From positions 186,001 to 250,000 of the forward strand of contig NZ_VATA01000003.1 of the NCBI RefSeq assembly GCF_005870025.1: DNA of 64,000 nucleotides, given 5' to 3'. The position numbers were made by a program, and so were the translations under genes. The DNA comes from Poseidonocella sp. HB161398. GTDB taxonomy: Bacteria > Pseudomonadota > Alphaproteobacteria > Rhodobacterales > Rhodobacteraceae. This document shows, piece by piece, positions 63,605 to 64,000 of this stretch (positions within the stretch are counted from its first letter, which is position 1; each line of letters opens with the position of its first letter). The notes beneath the pieces are model-generated. The model saw nothing but the letters and a program-made list of their open reading frames with translations, was not told where the DNA came from and searched no databases.

Positions 63605-64000
63605 CGAACCGCTCGGCCAGCGCGTCGAGACCGGCCTGGTAGACGCCGGTCACGGCGGCAATGGCGGCCTCGTCATTGAGGTTCTCGGGCGGATCGTTCA
63701 GCGGGTCGCCGCGGTAGAAGGCGCCCTTCCACTCGATATGCGAGCCGCCCGAGTCGAGCGGCGTCACCGTCAGGTGGGACGAGTAGTTCGTCACCGGCAG
63801 CACGGCGACATCGACCTGCTCGATCCGGTAGGAATAGCTCATCTTCTCGGCGCTGTACTTGTAGAGGATCTCGTCGATGGTCGGACCGCCCTCCTGGCCG
63901 AGGGTCAGCTGGCGGGTGGCGTCGATCTCGTTGCCGCCCTGGCCGGTGGTGGAGAAGATCGCGGGATGCCAGCTCATGTCCTGGAAGTCGCCGATCACCG
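63591..64000 (-). CDS. MxaD-like SRPBCC-family protein (partial, N-terminus beyond edge)
   Basis: The open frame continues past the right edge, so 136 codons remain. The visible part starts in VIGDFQDMSWHPAIF and includes QLTLGQEGGPTIDEILYKYS and SSHLTVTPLDSGGSHIEW, consistent with an SRPBCC (polyketide cyclase-like) fold. Such proteins (MxaD) stimulate electron transfer from methanol dehydrogenase in some methylotrophs (family knowledge). It starts the minus-strand operon continuing with propeller and SoxYZ-like genes. Confidence 0.8.
   Translation of the reverse strand, partial: VIGDFQDMSWHPAIFSTTGQGGNEIDATRQLTLGQEGGPTIDEILYKYSAEKMSYSYRIEQVDVAVLPVTNYSSHLTVTPLDSGGSHIEWKGAFYRGDPLNDPPENLNDEAAIAAVTGVYQAGLDALAERFGAAN

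Overview
The window is high-GC alphaproteobacterial chromosome with dense, often overlapping genes. Protein content points to the Rhodobacterales (Paracoccus/Rhodobacter-type relatives): a GSH-dependent formaldehyde pathway with Gfa, FlhA and FghA, a XoxF methanol dehydrogenase, VPLPA-type C-terminal sorting tails, a RimB-RimK fusion and the fabD/fabG/acpP/fabF/mltG gene order. No rRNA, CRISPR array, transposase or phage gene was seen. One tRNA, tRNA-Leu(GAG), lies near the left edge. Both edges cut genes: lipB on the left and an MxaD-like SRPBCC protein on the right.

Region 1 (1-13.5 kb): partial lipB, tRNA-Leu, an AT-rich gap and a MarR regulator, a cytochrome b561-YceI fusion, an AEC exporter, then the fatty-acid synthesis genes fabD, fabG, acpP, fabF and mltG. 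Unrelated genes interrupt this set: a VPLPA-CTERM protein between fabD and fabG, and a diheme cytochrome c plus an amine-oxidase-like flavoprotein between acpP and fabF. An orphan LuxR-type regulator follows.

Region 2 (13.5-33 kb): a TonB-dependent receptor, rpe, then a three-gene cluster of transglutaminase-DUF2126, circularly permuted ATP-grasp-alpha-E, and a second transglutaminase. This cluster is predicted to make or attach an amide-linked peptide whose identity is unknown. After it come an NsrR-like Rrf2 regulator, an unrecognised gene running antisense into a LysR gene, dtd, an rRNA methyltransferase, a large modular subtilase, an AI-2E family permease and a small protein.

Region 3 (33-46 kb): a 28-codon small ORF with its own terminator, two cold-shock genes, an orphan ParA, nadD, dacB, tpiA, an A-type Fe-S carrier, DUF3307 and SatD genes with a tandem palindromic operator between them, sufT, the RimB-RimK fusion, tgt, a pair of paralogous exported proteins (one with a SPOR domain) and rplY (bL25).

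Region 4 (46-64 kb) is a C1-oxidation locus. XoxF carries the extra Asp that marks lanthanide-dependent enzymes. It is followed by cytochrome XoxG, the XoxJ periplasmic binding protein, a CXXCW protein, two SoxYZ-like carriers, a zinc metallohydrolase, a beta-propeller and an MxaD-like protein. Formaldehyde would pass through Gfa, FlhA and FghA to formate. A response regulator, a FIST sensor protein and a hybrid histidine kinase are translationally coupled upstream and probably control the locus. Several exported proteins of unknown function are embedded in it.
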